A stretch of 42,698 nt of DNA from Pseudomonadota bacterium (GCA_029572955.1 JAKPQE010000174.1:1-42698); one strand, 5' to 3'. Counted from the first letter of the stretch, positions 8,465-17,620 are shown. Notes: a model not told the origin generated them from the letters alone. Made by a program: numbers and translations.

Positions 8465-10557
8465 CACGATCGCGGCTCCGTGCGGGCGCGGCGCGAACGC
8501 AGGAAATGGACGACGGCGAAGAGGATGGCGAGGGCGAAGCCGGTCTCGTCGGTGATCGGCAGGGCGACGACGAGGCTGAAGGCGGCGGCCGTCGCCAGCA
8601 GGCGTTCGGGCCAGGAGAGCGGCGCGGCGAGATAGCCGATGGCGGCGGCACCCCACAGGCCGATGGCCAAGAGCGCCTTGCCGACGATGTAGGCGACGGC
8701 CGGCCAGTAGCCGATCTCGGCGGCGAGCGGTCCGCCATCCTGCAGCATCAGCGCCGGGGTGTAGACCGCCATGAACGGCACGACGAAGCCGGCAAGGGCG
8801 ATCTTGACGGCCTCGACGCCGATCTTGAGGCCGCTTTCGCGGGCGATCGGGGCGGCGGCGAAGGCGGCGAGCGCCACCGGCGGCGTCAGGTCGGCGAGGA
8901 TGCCGAAGTAGAACACGAACATGTGGCTGACGATCAGCGGCACGCCGAGCTGCAGCAGCGCCGGGCCGGCGAGCGAGGAGGTGATGATGTAGTTGGGGAT
9001 GGTCGGGATGCCCATGCCGAGCACGAGGCAGGTGACCATGGTCAGCACCAGCGACAGGAACAGGCTCTTCTCGCCGATCGAGACGACGAAGCCGCCGAAG
9101 GTGGTGGCCGCGCCGGTCAGCGTCATGGCGCCGATGATGATGCCGACGATGGCGCAGGCGACGCCGACCGGCAGGGCGTGGCGGGCGCCGTCGGCGAGGG
9201 CGTCGCGGCACATGACCAGCGTCTCGCGGCCGCCGCGCACGAGGAAATTGAGGAGGACGAGGATCGTCAGGACGATGACGACGACGAGGATGCCGAGCTC
9301 GAAGAAGGCGGCGGCGGCAAGGCCCAGCGCCACCCAGAAGAGGCTGCGCAGGGCCGTGTTCTCGAGGCGGCCGGAAATCGGCCCGCCGAGGATGAGCAGG
9401 GCGGTGAAGGCGAGACCCGCGGTGCCGGCAAAGAGCGGCGTATAGCCCGAGAACAGGAGGAAGACGAGGGCGGCGAGCGGCAGGATCAGGAACCAGCGCG
9501 CCCGGATCGCGGCGATCGGATCGGGGCATTCCTCCTTGGCGAGGCCGAAGAGGCCGCGCTTGCCGGCCTCGAGGTGGACCATCCAGAAGGCCGAGGCGAA
9601 ATAGAGAATTGCCGGTACGAGGGCGGCGTGGACGACCGTCGAATAGGGCACGTCCAGCGTCTCGGCCATGATGAAGGCGACGGCGCCCATCACCGGCGGC
9701 ATGATCTGGCCGCCCATCGAGGAGACTGCCTCGACGCCGCCGGCGAAGGCCGGGCGATAGCCGAAGCGTTTCATCAGCGGGATGGTGAATTGGCCGGTGG
9801 TCACGACATTGGCGACGCCCGAGCCGGAAATGGTGCCCATCAGGCCGGAGGAGATGACGGCGACCTTGGCCGGACCGCCGCGGGCGTGGCCGACGGTGCC
9901 GAGGGCGACGTCGGTGAAGAGGCGGATCATCCCGGCGCGTTCGAGGAAGGCGCCGAACAGGATGAACAGGAAGATGTAGCTCGACGAGACGTAGACCGGG
10001 ATGCCGTAGATGCCTTCGGTGCCGAAGGTCATGTGGTCGATGATCTGGTCGAAATAGTAGCCGCGGTGGTTGAGCGGCGAGGGCAGGTACTGGCCGAACA
10101 GGCAATAGGCGAGGAAGATGCCGGAAATCAGCGGCAGGGCCCAGCCCATCACCCGGCGCGCGGCCTCGAAGACGAGGACGATGAGGACGATGCCGAAGGC
10201 GATGTCCTGCGGTTCCGGGTAGCCGGCGCGCAGCAGGAGGTCGGCGTAGAAATACCACTGGTAGAGCCCGGTCGAGAAGCCGACCACGGCGGCGATCCAG
10301 GCGAAGACCTTGGTCGGGCGCGAGACGTGCTCGTCGGTGGCGAGGATCACGTAGACGAGGGCGAGCAGGAAGCCGACATGGACCGAGCGGACGACCTGGC
10401 TCGGCAGGATCGCCCAGGCCGAGACGAAGAGCTGGAAGACCGAGAAGCAGATGCCGAGCGCATAGACGAGCCGGCGGCGGTGGGCGCGGTCATGGTGGTC
10501 GTGGGTCGGCGACGGTGTCTCGATGTCCGCGGTGGCGGCAGTCGGCTCCTGGCTCAT
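8464..10557 (-). CDS. TRAP transporter fused permease (4TM/12TM)
   Basis: 697 residues with many membrane helices throughout. This is the fused small- and large-subunit permease found in TAXI-type tripartite ATP-independent periplasmic transporters. DctM-like segments are visible: GAFLERAGMIRLFTDVALG, SGLMGTISGSGVANVVTTGQFTIPLMKR and GMGIPTIPNYIITSSL. These secondary transporters use the sodium or proton gradient and receive substrate from a periplasmic binding protein. It lies between the binding protein gene and DUF1850 in one operon. The substrate cannot be told from sequence. TAXI systems are mostly tied to organic acids or glutamate-like compounds. Confidence 0.93.
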   Translation of the reverse strand: MSQEPTAATADIETPSPTHDHHDRAHRRRLVYALGICFSVFQLFVSAWAILPSQVVRSVHVGFLLALVYVILATDEHVSRPTKVFAWIAAVVGFSTGLYQWYFYADLLLRAGYPEPQDIAFGIVLIVLVFEAARRVMGWALPLISGIFLAYCLFGQYLPSPLNHRGYYFDQIIDHMTFGTEGIYGIPVYVSSSYIFLFILFGAFLERAGMIRLFTDVALGTVGHARGGPAKVAVISSGLMGTISGSGVANVVTTGQFTIPLMKRFGYRPAFAGGVEAVSSMGGQIMPPVMGAVAFIMAETLDVPYSTVVHAALVPAILYFASAFWMVHLEAGKRGLFGLAKEECPDPIAAIRARWFLILPLAALVFLLFSGYTPLFAGTAGLAFTALLILGGPISGRLENTALRSLFWVALGLAAAAFFELGILVVVIVLTILVLLNFLVRGGRETLVMCRDALADGARHALPVGVACAIVGIIIGAMTLTGAATTFGGFVVSIGEKSLFLSLVLTMVTCLVLGMGIPTIPNYIITSSLAGPALLQLGVPLIVSHMFVFYFGILADLTPPVALAAFAAAPIARESGLKIGVEAVKIALAGFVVPFMAVYTPALMLQDGGPLAAEIGYWPAVAYIVGKALLAIGLWGAAAIGYLAAPLSWPERLLATAAAFSLVVALPITDETGFALAILFAVVHFLRSRRARTEPRS

Positions 10558-10662
10558 GACCGGCTCCGTTGCGATCTGGGCAGACTATGCGGGGCCGTCC
10601 GGCGCGCTGCCGGTCGACCGGGCCGGTATGGCGCCGCGGCGCGGGGCCGCGGCGCCGGCGGC

Positions 10663-11622
10663 TCACTTGATGAGGCCGACTTCCTTGTAATAGCGCTCGG
10701 CGCCCGGATGCAGCGGCAGCGGCATGCCGTTGAGGGCGTTCTCGGCCTTGATCGCCTTGGCGGCGCCATGGGCGGCGACGAGGCGGTCGAGATTGGCGTA
10801 GAGCTGCTTGGTCATCTGGTAGACCGTCTCCTCGGGCACGTCGGCCTGGGTGACGAGGAAGTTGACGACCGCGGCGGTCGGAACGTCGGCGTCCTGGCCG
10901 CGATAGGTGCCGGCCGGGATGGTCGCGGTGATGTACGGCGCGCCGATCTTCTCGACGAGGTCGGACGGCACCGAGACGACGGTGATGTCGTTGGTGGTGG
11001 CGAGGTCGCGGATCGAGGCGACGCCGAGGCCGGCCGACTGCAGGGTCGCGTCGAGCTGGCGGTTCTTCATCAGTTCGACCGACTCGGCGAAGGGCAGATA
11101 CTCGGTCTTGCCGAGGTCGTCATAGCTCATGCCGGCGGCTCCGAAGATGGTGCGGGCATTGAGCTCGGTGCCGGACTTCGGGGCGCCGACGGAAAGGCTC
11201 TTGCCCTTCAGGTCGGCGAGCGTCGCGATGCCGGAATCCTTGGTGGCGACGAGCTGGATGTAGTTCGGATAGATGGCGGCGAGGCCGCGCAGCTTGTCGA
11301 GCTTGCCCTTGAAGCCGGCCTCGGTGTTGCCTTCCCAGCCGAGCTTGACGGAATCGCCGAGGGCGAAGGCGAGTTCGCCGCGGCCCTGCTGCAGCAGATT
11401 GAGGTTCTCGACGGACGCCTTGGTCGACTGCACCTGGGCGCGGGCGCCCTCGATGTTGTCGTTGTAGATCTGCGACAGGGCGACGCCGAGCGGGTAGTAC
11501 ACGCCCGACGTGCCGCCGGTCAGGATGTTGATGAACTGCTCGGCCTTGGCGACCGGAGCGGCGGCCAGCATGGCGGTCGCAACCGCGCCGAAAAGTACCT
11601 TTCTTGCCAAACCCTTGTGCAT
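10663..11622 (-). CDS. TAXI-family TRAP transporter solute-binding protein
   Basis: 319 residues. The signal peptide is clear (MHKGLARKVLFGAVATAMLAAAPVAKAEQ, cleavage after AKA near residue 27). The mature start has the TAXI hallmark ILTGGTSGVYYPLG, and the family segments follow (LNLLQQGRGELAFALGDS, VGAPKSGTELNARTIFGAAG). It delivers substrate in the periplasm to the fused permease 105 bases downstream. The ATG at 11622 is preceded by AGGAGG at ideal distance, so much longer upstream ORF versions are not used. It is the first gene of the operon and diverges from the SulP gene. Confidence 0.93.
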   Translation of the reverse strand: MHKGLARKVLFGAVATAMLAAAPVAKAEQFINILTGGTSGVYYPLGVALSQIYNDNIEGARAQVQSTKASVENLNLLQQGRGELAFALGDSVKLGWEGNTEAGFKGKLDKLRGLAAIYPNYIQLVATKDSGIATLADLKGKSLSVGAPKSGTELNARTIFGAAGMSYDDLGKTEYLPFAESVELMKNRQLDATLQSAGLGVASIRDLATTNDITVVSVPSDLVEKIGAPYITATIPAGTYRGQDADVPTAAVVNFLVTQADVPEETVYQMTKQLYANLDRLVAAHGAAKAIKAENALNGMPLPLHPGAERYYKEVGLIK

Positions 11623-11839
11623 GAATGCCTCCTGTTTCGCGGCTCCGTTGCTGTTCGGGAGTTCGCGGACGTTGACGCCGTCGCGGCGCCGGGCCCGGTC
11701 CGTGGCGGACGGGGGAATGTCCGGCGGCCGGTTTCTACGACGATGGAATAAGAACCGATCCCGGATGGCTCGGCAAGGCCGGAAGACGGGATTGGACAGC
11801 GGTGCTGTCATTTTTCCGCGACGGCCAAAAAAACCCGGC

Positions 11840-11886
11840 CAAATGCAAGCAGACATCGAGCATATGACTTGTTTTGAATGCATTTG
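11840..11886. promoter_or_regulatory. Inverted repeat in TAXI/SulP divergent promoter region
   Basis: CAAATGCA (11840-11847) and TGCATTTG (11879-11886) are perfect inverted copies. The palindrome CATATG sits at their centre. The region is AT-rich against a GC-rich background and lies in the 404-base divergent gap (11623-12026) between the TAXI operon and the SulP gene. It looks like an operator, but the binding protein is unknown. Confidence 0.4.
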
Positions 11887-12026
11887 AGGCGTAGAAGAGC
11901 GCCCAATTCAAGGACCACCAGAGCATCCAATGCGGTGGACGGGCGGCGCGGGAGGCGCCGAGGCCCGTGCGCCCGCCTTTCAAACCGCCGGCAAGAAGAT
12001 CACAAAGCCGCGCGATCGGAGGAAAG

Positions 12027-13841
12027 ATGTCGCTCGTCTCTGCCGTGTCCAGCCGTATTACGCTGGCGCAGATCTTCCCGTTCATGCAGTGGATGCCGAA
12101 CATGACGCGGCAGTCGCTGTCGGCCGACATCTCGGCCGGTCTGACCGGCGCGGTCGTCGTGCTGCCGCAGGGCGTCGCGTTTGCGACGATCGCCGGCATG
12201 CCGCCGGAATACGGCCTTTATGCCGGCATGATCCCGGCGATCATCGCGGCGCTGTTCGGCTCGTCCTGGCACCTCGTTTCCGGTCCGACGACGGCGGCCT
12301 CGATCGTGCTTTTCTCCTCGCTCAGCGTCCTTGCCGAGCCGGCCTCCGGCCGCTACGTCGAACTCGCCCTGACGCTCGCCTTCATGGTCGGCATCATCGA
12401 GCTGACCCTCGGGCTGTTCCGCCTCGGCGGCATCGTCAACTTCATCTCGCATTCGGTGGTCATCGGGTTTACCGCCGGCGCCGGCGTGCTGATCGCGGCC
12501 AATCAGGTCAAGACCTTCTTCGGCATGCCGATCCCGCGCGGCTCGCACTTCCACGAGGTGATCGAGTATTTCTTCACCCACCTCAACGAGATAACACCGG
12601 CGGTGACGGCGATCGCGGTGATCACCATGATCACCGGCATCCTGGTGCGAAAGTACTTCCGGCGGATCCCCTACATGATCGCGGCGATCCTCCTCGGCAG
12701 TGTCGTCGCCGTGGTGATGCAGTTCGGCTTCGCCCTCGAGATCCCGACGGTCGGCGCGCTGCCGCGCGAGCTGCCGCCGCTCTCGGCGCCGAGCTTCAAC
12801 CTGCAGGACTGGAAGGCGCTCGCGCCGACGGCCCTCGCCGTCACCCTCTTCGCGCTGACCGAGGCGGTGTCGATCTCGCGGGCGCTCGCGGTGCGCTCCG
12901 GCCAGCACATCGACGGCAACCAGGAATTCGTCGGCCAGGGCCTTTCCAACATCGCCGGCGCGTTCTTCTCGGGCTATGTGGCGACCGGCTCGTTCAACCG
13001 GTCCGGCCTCAACTACGACGCCGGCGCCAAGACGCCGCTCGCCGCGATCATCGCCGGCGGCGCGCTGATGATCATCGTGCTGCTGGTGGCGCCCTATGCG
13101 GCCTACATGCCGAATGCGGCGATGGCCGGCGTCCTCTTCCTCGTCGCCTGGGGCCTCATCGACCGTCACCACATCGCCCAGATCATCAAGACCAGCAAGT
13201 CCGAGACGGCGGTGATGACGGTGACGTTCCTGTCGACGCTGTTCCTCGAGCTGGAATTCGCGATCTTCGTCGGCGTGCTCTTGTCGCTGATGCTCTATCT
13301 CAACCGGACGTCCCATCCGAAGGTCGTCGTCCGCGTGCCGGATCCGGCGCAGGCCTCGCGCAAGTTCACCACCGACCCGAACCTGCCGGAATGCCCGCAG
13401 CTGCGCATCGTGCGCATCGACGGTTCGCTGTTCTTCGGCGCGGTCTCCTACGTGCAGGAGATGCTGCGCAAGTTCGAGAACGACTCGCCGGAGCAGAAGC
13501 ACCTGATGATCGACATGTCGGGCGTCAATTTCATCGATATCGGCGGCGCCGAAATGCTCGCGCGTGAATCGATGAAATGCCGCATGCGCGACGGCGGGCT
13601 CTATCTGCTCAATCCCAAGGAGGCGGTGCTGCACCAGCTGGAACGCGGCGGCTATATCGACCAGATCGGCCGGCAGAACATGTTCCAGTCGAAGACGCAG
13701 GCGCTGCGAACGGTCTACGCCAAGCTCAGCCATCGCCGCTGCGACGAATGCGACAAGAACGTCTTCATCGAATGCCGCCGGCGCGGCCGGCCGGAGCCCG
13801 AGGACGACGACGATACGCCCGAGACGGCCAACGCGGCCTGA
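12027..13841 (+). CDS. SulP-family inorganic anion transporter with STAS domain
   Basis: 604 residues. The N-terminal half is a SulP membrane domain with the family signature (ADISAGLTGAVVVLPQGVAFATIAGMPPEYGLYAGM) and many helices. The C-terminal part is a cytoplasmic STAS domain (ECPQLRIVRIDGSLFFGAVSYVQEML, HLMIDMSGVNFIDIGGAEML). The tail has three cysteines (CDECDKNVFIEC), a motif seen in other bacterial SulP proteins. SulP carriers take up sulfate, bicarbonate or dicarboxylates, and the ion here is not determinable. The ATG at 12027 is chosen because GGAGGA lies just upstream. The gene is followed by a strong terminator and diverges from the TAXI operon. Confidence 0.93.
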   Translation: MSLVSAVSSRITLAQIFPFMQWMPNMTRQSLSADISAGLTGAVVVLPQGVAFATIAGMPPEYGLYAGMIPAIIAALFGSSWHLVSGPTTAASIVLFSSLSVLAEPASGRYVELALTLAFMVGIIELTLGLFRLGGIVNFISHSVVIGFTAGAGVLIAANQVKTFFGMPIPRGSHFHEVIEYFFTHLNEITPAVTAIAVITMITGILVRKYFRRIPYMIAAILLGSVVAVVMQFGFALEIPTVGALPRELPPLSAPSFNLQDWKALAPTALAVTLFALTEAVSISRALAVRSGQHIDGNQEFVGQGLSNIAGAFFSGYVATGSFNRSGLNYDAGAKTPLAAIIAGGALMIIVLLVAPYAAYMPNAAMAGVLFLVAWGLIDRHHIAQIIKTSKSETAVMTVTFLSTLFLELEFAIFVGVLLSLMLYLNRTSHPKVVVRVPDPAQASRKFTTDPNLPECPQLRIVRIDGSLFFGAVSYVQEMLRKFENDSPEQKHLMIDMSGVNFIDIGGAEMLARESMKCRMRDGGLYLLNPKEAVLHQLERGGYIDQIGRQNMFQSKTQALRTVYAKLSHRRCDECDKNVFIECRRRGRPEPEDDDDTPETANAA

Positions 13842-13857
13842 GGGGCAAGGAACAAGG

Positions 13858-13888
13858 GCGGCGCAGGAGCGATCCTGCGCCGCTTTTT
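13858..13888 (+). terminator. Rho-independent terminator of SulP gene
   Basis: GCGGCGCAGGA (13858-13868) pairs perfectly with TCCTGCGCCGC (13873-13883) around a GCGA loop and is followed by TTTTT. It starts 17 bases after the SulP stop codon. Confidence 0.9.
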
Positions 13889-13997
13889 CGTCGGCCGCGC
13901 CGATCCTCGCGCCGGGCCGGCCGGCGGCTTTTCGCGGAAACAAGGCGAAACAAAAAAGCCCTACGAAAAGGTGGGCTTTGTGCGGCATAAACGTGCC

Positions 13998-14711
13998 ATG
14001 AGCACGCCGCACATACTCCTCGTCGAGGACGATCCGGAGATCGCGACACTGGTCGCGCGCTACCTGTCGAGCAACGACATGCGGGTCTCGCGTGCCGGCG
14101 ACGGCCGCGAGATGGATCGCGTCATGCGCGACGCCCGCATCGACCTCATCATCCTCGACATCATGCTGCCGGGCGAGGACGGGCTGGCGATCTGCCGCCG
14201 GCTGCGGACGAGTTCGCAGGTGCCGATCATCATGCTGACGGCGCGCAGCGACGAGATCGACCGCATCGTCGGGCTGGAACTCGGCGCCGACGACTATATC
14301 GGCAAGCCGTTCAATCCGCGCGAGCTGCTGGCGCGGGTGCGGGCGGTGCTGCGCCGGCGCGAGCCGGTCCAGACGGCCGAGCGGCGGGCGCGGACCGTCT
14401 TTTCCTTCGCCGGCTGGCGGCTCGACGTGGTGCGGCGCAAGCTGTTCGACCCGTCGGGCACGCGGATCGCCCTGACCGGCGCCGAATTCGACCTGCTTCT
14501 GGTGCTCTGCGAACACCCCGGTCGGGTGCTGTCGCGCGAGCAGATCGTCGACCTCACGCAGGGACGCCAGACCGGGCCGTTCGAGCGCAGCGTCGACGTG
14601 CTGATCAGCCGGCTGCGCCAGAAGATCGAGCGCAATCCGCGCGATCCCGACTTCATCCAGACCGTGCGCTCGAGTGGCTATCTGTTCGCCCCCGAGGTCG
14701 TCACCGAATGA
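13998..14711 (+). CDS. OmpR-family response regulator
   Basis: 237 residues. The receiver domain is complete: acidic residues E10, D11 and D12, phospho-acceptor D54 (LDIMLPGEDG), T81 (LTARS) and K103 (GKPF). The C-terminal winged helix has the OmpR/PhoB pattern (LTGAEFDLLLVLCEHPGRVLSREQI, SVDVLISRLRQKIE, IQTVRSSGYLF). It acts as a transcription factor when phosphorylated by the kinase encoded next. The ATG at 13998 precedes the conserved HILLVEDDPE, and the upstream in-frame codons lack a ribosome-binding site. Its stop overlaps the kinase start (ATGA). The regulon is unknown, and the nearby EF-hand gene is one candidate. Confidence 0.93.
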   Translation: MSTPHILLVEDDPEIATLVARYLSSNDMRVSRAGDGREMDRVMRDARIDLIILDIMLPGEDGLAICRRLRTSSQVPIIMLTARSDEIDRIVGLELGADDYIGKPFNPRELLARVRAVLRRREPVQTAERRARTVFSFAGWRLDVVRRKLFDPSGTRIALTGAEFDLLLVLCEHPGRVLSREQIVDLTQGRQTGPFERSVDVLISRLRQKIERNPRDPDFIQTVRSSGYLFAPEVVTE

Positions 14712-16039
14712 GCGGCTGGCGGCCACGGCTGTTCCCGCGGCGGATCAGCGGACAGATCGCGCTCCTGCTCGTCGTCTCGCTGACGCTGACCCATGCGGTC
14801 TTCTCGATCGCCCTTTTCCGCAGCGAAACCAGCCGCGACGAGGCGAGTTCGCCGCGCGCCCTCATCGGCGCCTTCATCACGGTGGCGCGGATGGTGGCGG
14901 CCGACGCCGATCCGGCGCGGCGCCAGGCGATGATCGCGGCGACCCGGGCGACCTATCCGGCGACCGAAATCACCTATATCGCGGCCGACGATCCGGCGAC
15001 GGCGACGCCGGCGGTCAATGGCGAGCGGCTCGGGCGGCGGCTCGCCTTCATCTCCCGCGAGCTCGGCATCCACGGCGCGCGGCTCGTGCCGGGCGAGGGC
15101 GAGCGGGCGATACGGCTGATCCTCGCCGATGGCGGCGAGGTGCGGGCGATGCTGCCGGAAGACCGGTGGCGCGGCTTCTTCTTCGGGCCGATCGAGATGA
15201 CGCTGCTCTTCGTCGTGATCAGCCTCGTGCTCATCTTCGTGTGGGCGGCGCGCTGGGTCACCGCGCCACTCTCGGCCTTCGCCCGGGCGGCGAGCGAGTT
15301 CAGCCTCGAGAGCGACAGGCAGCCGCTGCCGGAAGTCGGGCCGGAGGAAATCCAGGCGGCGGCCAAGGCGTTCAACCGCATGCGCGAGCGCATCGCCGGT
15401 CTCGTCGGCGACCGGACGCGGATGCTCGCCGCCGTCGGCCACGACCTTCGGACGCCGATCACGCGGCTGCGCCTTCGCGCCGAGTTCATCGAGGACGAGG
15501 CGACGCGGCGCGAGGTGCTGCGCGACCTCGACCGGATGGGCGCGATGGTCGAGGCGGCGCTCGCCCATCTGAAGTCGGAGCAGACCGCCGAAAAGATGGC
15601 GCCGCTCGACCTGCCGACGGTGTTGCAGACGATCTGCGACGGCTTCGTCGACATGGGCGAGGCGGTCGATTACGAGGGGCCGGACCATCTGCTCGTCGAC
15701 GGCCGGGTGGAGGATCTCGTCAGGGGCTTCGAGAACATCGTCAAGAACGCGGTGAAATACGGCACGCGGGCGACGGTGCGGCTGGTGCCGCCGGCCGACG
15801 GTCGGGTCACGATCACCATCGACGACGACGGGCCGGGCATCGCCGAGGCGGAACGGGCGCGCATGGCCGAGCCGTTCGTGCGCGGTGACGCGGCCCGGGC
15901 GATCGGCGACAAGACCGGCTTCGGGCTCGGGCTTTCCATCGCCTCGGGCATCTTTGCCGCCCATGGCGGCGCGATGCGCCTCGAGGATGCGCCGGGCGGC
16001 GGCCTCCGGGTGGCCGTCGAACTGCCCGCGCACGGCTGA
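14708..16039 (+). CDS. EnvZ-like sensor histidine kinase
   Basis: 443 residues. Two membrane helices (about 15-37 and 160-180) enclose a periplasmic domain of roughly 120 residues. A HAMP segment and the H-box follow (AAVGHDLRTPITRLRLRAEF, H245), then the N-box ENIVKNAVKYG, a DDDGPGI box and FGLGLSIASGI. All catalytic boxes are present. It autophosphorylates on H245 and passes phosphate to the response regulator encoded upstream, with which it overlaps by four bases. The sensed signal is unknown. A T-run after a short GGCC stem (about 16046-16069) may end the transcript. Confidence 0.93.
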   Translation: MSGWRPRLFPRRISGQIALLLVVSLTLTHAVFSIALFRSETSRDEASSPRALIGAFITVARMVAADADPARRQAMIAATRATYPATEITYIAADDPATATPAVNGERLGRRLAFISRELGIHGARLVPGEGERAIRLILADGGEVRAMLPEDRWRGFFFGPIEMTLLFVVISLVLIFVWAARWVTAPLSAFARAASEFSLESDRQPLPEVGPEEIQAAAKAFNRMRERIAGLVGDRTRMLAAVGHDLRTPITRLRLRAEFIEDEATRREVLRDLDRMGAMVEAALAHLKSEQTAEKMAPLDLPTVLQTICDGFVDMGEAVDYEGPDHLLVDGRVEDLVRGFENIVKNAVKYGTRATVRLVPPADGRVTITIDDDGPGIAEAERARMAEPFVRGDAARAIGDKTGFGLGLSIASGIFAAHGGAMRLEDAPGGGLRVAVELPAHG

Positions 16040-16159
16040 ATCCGCGGCCGCGAGGGGCCATCTTTTTTGTAACTGGCCGGGGGAAATTTGTTTCCGTCCA
16101 TTGCTCGATTCGGGCCAGAAAACTCGCGAGACAAAGCCGAGACAACCCGAGAAAATTCG

Positions 16160-16175
16160 TAAATGCCTCATTAAC
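16160..16175 (+). promoter_or_regulatory. CtrA-like box upstream of EF-hand gene
   Basis: TAAA-N7-TTAAC differs from the CtrA consensus TTAA-N7-TTAAC at one position. It lies 65 bases before the EF-hand gene start, in a locally AT-richer 200-base gap after the histidine kinase. Position suits activation, but no clear -10 element follows. Confidence 0.35.
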
Positions 16176-16239
16176 GGGCGGTGCCTCGAATGGATCGTGC
16201 GCACCAGAAAGGTGTCGCGAGCGAGAAGGAGGCCCACTG

Positions 16240-16980
16240 ATGATGGGTGGTATTGGTAGCCTTGGCGGGATGATGTCACAGCAGTCCATGCGTGGCAGTT
16301 TCCAGCCTCCGAGCTTTTCCTCGCTGGACGGCGATTCCAGCGGTGGCATCAGTCTCGACGAGTTGAAGGCCAGCGGTCCGGGTGGTTCGCAGAACGCGAA
16401 AGACGCCGCGCGCGCCGAAGAGCTGTTCAGCAAGATGGACTCCGATGGCGACGGTTCCATTTCCGAGTCGGAAAAGGAAACCTTCGACAAGGGGGTGCAG
16501 GATCGGATGAACGCCATGCAGGTCATGGCCCAGCTCGCCGGCGGTGCCGGCGGCGCGGGCGGCCCGCCGAGCGCGGCGGACATGATCGCGAACGCCGACA
16601 CCAACGAGGACGGCGGGATCAGTCTCGACGAGCTCAAGGCGTCGACCTCCGAGGCGACGTCGGTCGATACCGAGGCGCTCGAGGAGCTGTTCGCCTCGAT
16701 CGACGAGGACAGCGACGGCTCGATCTCGGAAGACGAGCTCTCGAGTTTCCTCGACGATCTCAAGGAAGAGGGCGGCCCCGGCGGTCCGGGCGGCGAGCAC
16801 GCCGGTCCGCCTCCGGGCCCGCCGCCGGGTGGCGGCGAGATGGGCGGCACGAGCAGCAGCGACGCCTCGTCGCTCGCGGCGAGCCTGCTCTCCATGGCCC
16901 AGTCGGCCTACAGCTCGAGCTCGAGCCTCTCGTCCGACGATTCGCTGTTGTCGAGCCTCGTCGAGAAGGTCGCCGCCTGA
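16240..16980 (+). CDS. Four-EF-hand calcium-binding protein
   Basis: 246 residues with four canonical 12-residue EF-hand loops: D30-E41 (DGDSSGGISLDE), D67-E78 (DSDGDGSISESE), D120-E131 (DTNEDGGISLDE) and D155-E166 (DEDSDGSISEDE). Loops 1 and 3 are close copies, as are 2 and 4, so the gene looks like a duplicated two-hand unit. A Gly/Pro-rich linker (about 178-200) and a Ser-rich tail follow. No signal peptide is evident, so it is cytoplasmic or exported by a non-Sec route. AAGGAGG precedes the tandem ATG ATG. It lies after the two-component pair. Function beyond calcium binding is unknown. Confidence 0.85.
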   Translation: MMGGIGSLGGMMSQQSMRGSFQPPSFSSLDGDSSGGISLDELKASGPGGSQNAKDAARAEELFSKMDSDGDGSISESEKETFDKGVQDRMNAMQVMAQLAGGAGGAGGPPSAADMIANADTNEDGGISLDELKASTSEATSVDTEALEELFASIDEDSDGSISEDELSSFLDDLKEEGGPGGPGGEHAGPPPGPPPGGGEMGGTSSSDASSLAASLLSMAQSAYSSSSSLSSDDSLLSSLVEKVAA

Positions 16981-17002
16981 CGGCGATCCCCATGCGAAAG
17001 CG

Positions 17003-17035
17003 GGCGGCGGCGCCGAACGGGGCCGCCGCCTTCTT
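17003..17035 (+). terminator. Terminator after EF-hand gene
   Basis: GGCGGCGGC (17003-17011) pairs with GCCGCCGCC (17022-17030) and is followed by TTCTTC. It sits between the EF-hand gene and the convergent rfbC, so it may serve both strands. Confidence 0.7.
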
Positions 17036-17050
17036 CGTCGCCGCGTCGGC

Positions 17051-17620
17051 TCAGTAGCTGCCGGGCGGGAAGACCGGCCCGAGGGCGCCGAGATGCGGCG
17101 CCGTGCGATCTTTCTCGGAGAGGATGACGGCGTGCGGATCGACCGGCCAGTCGATGCCGAGGGCCGGATCGTTCCAGGCGAGCGCCCGTTCGCTGCCCGG
17201 CGCATAGGCCGACGTCACCTTGTAGAGCACCTCGCAGGCCGGGGTGAGGGTGGCAAAGCCATGGGCAAAGCCCGGCGGCACCCACATCTGAACGCCGTTC
17301 TCGGCAGACAGCTCGGCCGCGCAATATTCGCCATAGGTCGGCGAGCCGAGCCTGAGGTCGACGGCGACGTCGAGGATGCGGCCGGCGACGGCGCGCACGA
17401 GCTTGCCCTGGGCATGCGGCGGCAGCTGGTAGTGGAGACCGCGGACGACGCCGCGCTCGGCCGAGAAGGACTGGTTGTCCTGGACGAATTCGAGGTCGAT
17501 GCCGATCGCGGCGAAGCGGGCCCGGCTGTAGACCTCCGAGAGATAGCCGCGGGCATCCTCGTAGCGCTCGGCGCGCACGAGGAGGACATCGGGGATGGAG
17601 AGCCGTTCGACCGTGAGCAT
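17051..17620 (-). CDS. rfbC: dTDP-4-dehydrorhamnose 3,5-epimerase
   Basis: 189 residues, the usual RfbC length. It converts dTDP-4-keto-6-deoxyglucose to dTDP-4-keto-rhamnose for O-antigen or exopolysaccharide rhamnose. Family motifs are present: EDARGYLSEVY, FVQDNQSFS, RGLHYQLPPHAQGKLVRAV (active-site H63 and K73), VPPGFAHGFATLT and WNDPALGIDWP. The ATG at 17620 precedes a conserved start (MLTVERLSIPDVLLVRAERYED). Unusually it stands alone: rfbA, rfbB and rfbD are not nearby, so the rest of the pathway must be elsewhere. Confidence 0.93.
   Translation of the reverse strand: MLTVERLSIPDVLLVRAERYEDARGYLSEVYSRARFAAIGIDLEFVQDNQSFSAERGVVRGLHYQLPPHAQGKLVRAVAGRILDVAVDLRLGSPTYGEYCAAELSAENGVQMWVPPGFAHGFATLTPACEVLYKVTSAYAPGSERALAWNDPALGIDWPVDPHAVILSEKDRTAPHLGALGPVFPPGSY

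Noticed and set aside
8506-11751. A 1081-codon open frame on the plus strand opposite the TRAP operon
   Set aside because: It mirrors the TRAP genes in antisense and consists of Asp/Glu/Gly/Arg-rich low-complexity sequence. Such frames are a by-product of high-G+C codon bias.
10663-11883. Longer version of the TAXI binding protein from ATG 11883
   Set aside because: The extra 87 residues lack likeness to the family and would bury the signal peptide. AGGAGG marks ATG 11622.
12000-14726. A 908-codon open frame on the minus strand opposite the SulP and response regulator genes
   Set aside because: It spans two clearly real genes and their terminator, has the same charged low-complexity character and no domain.
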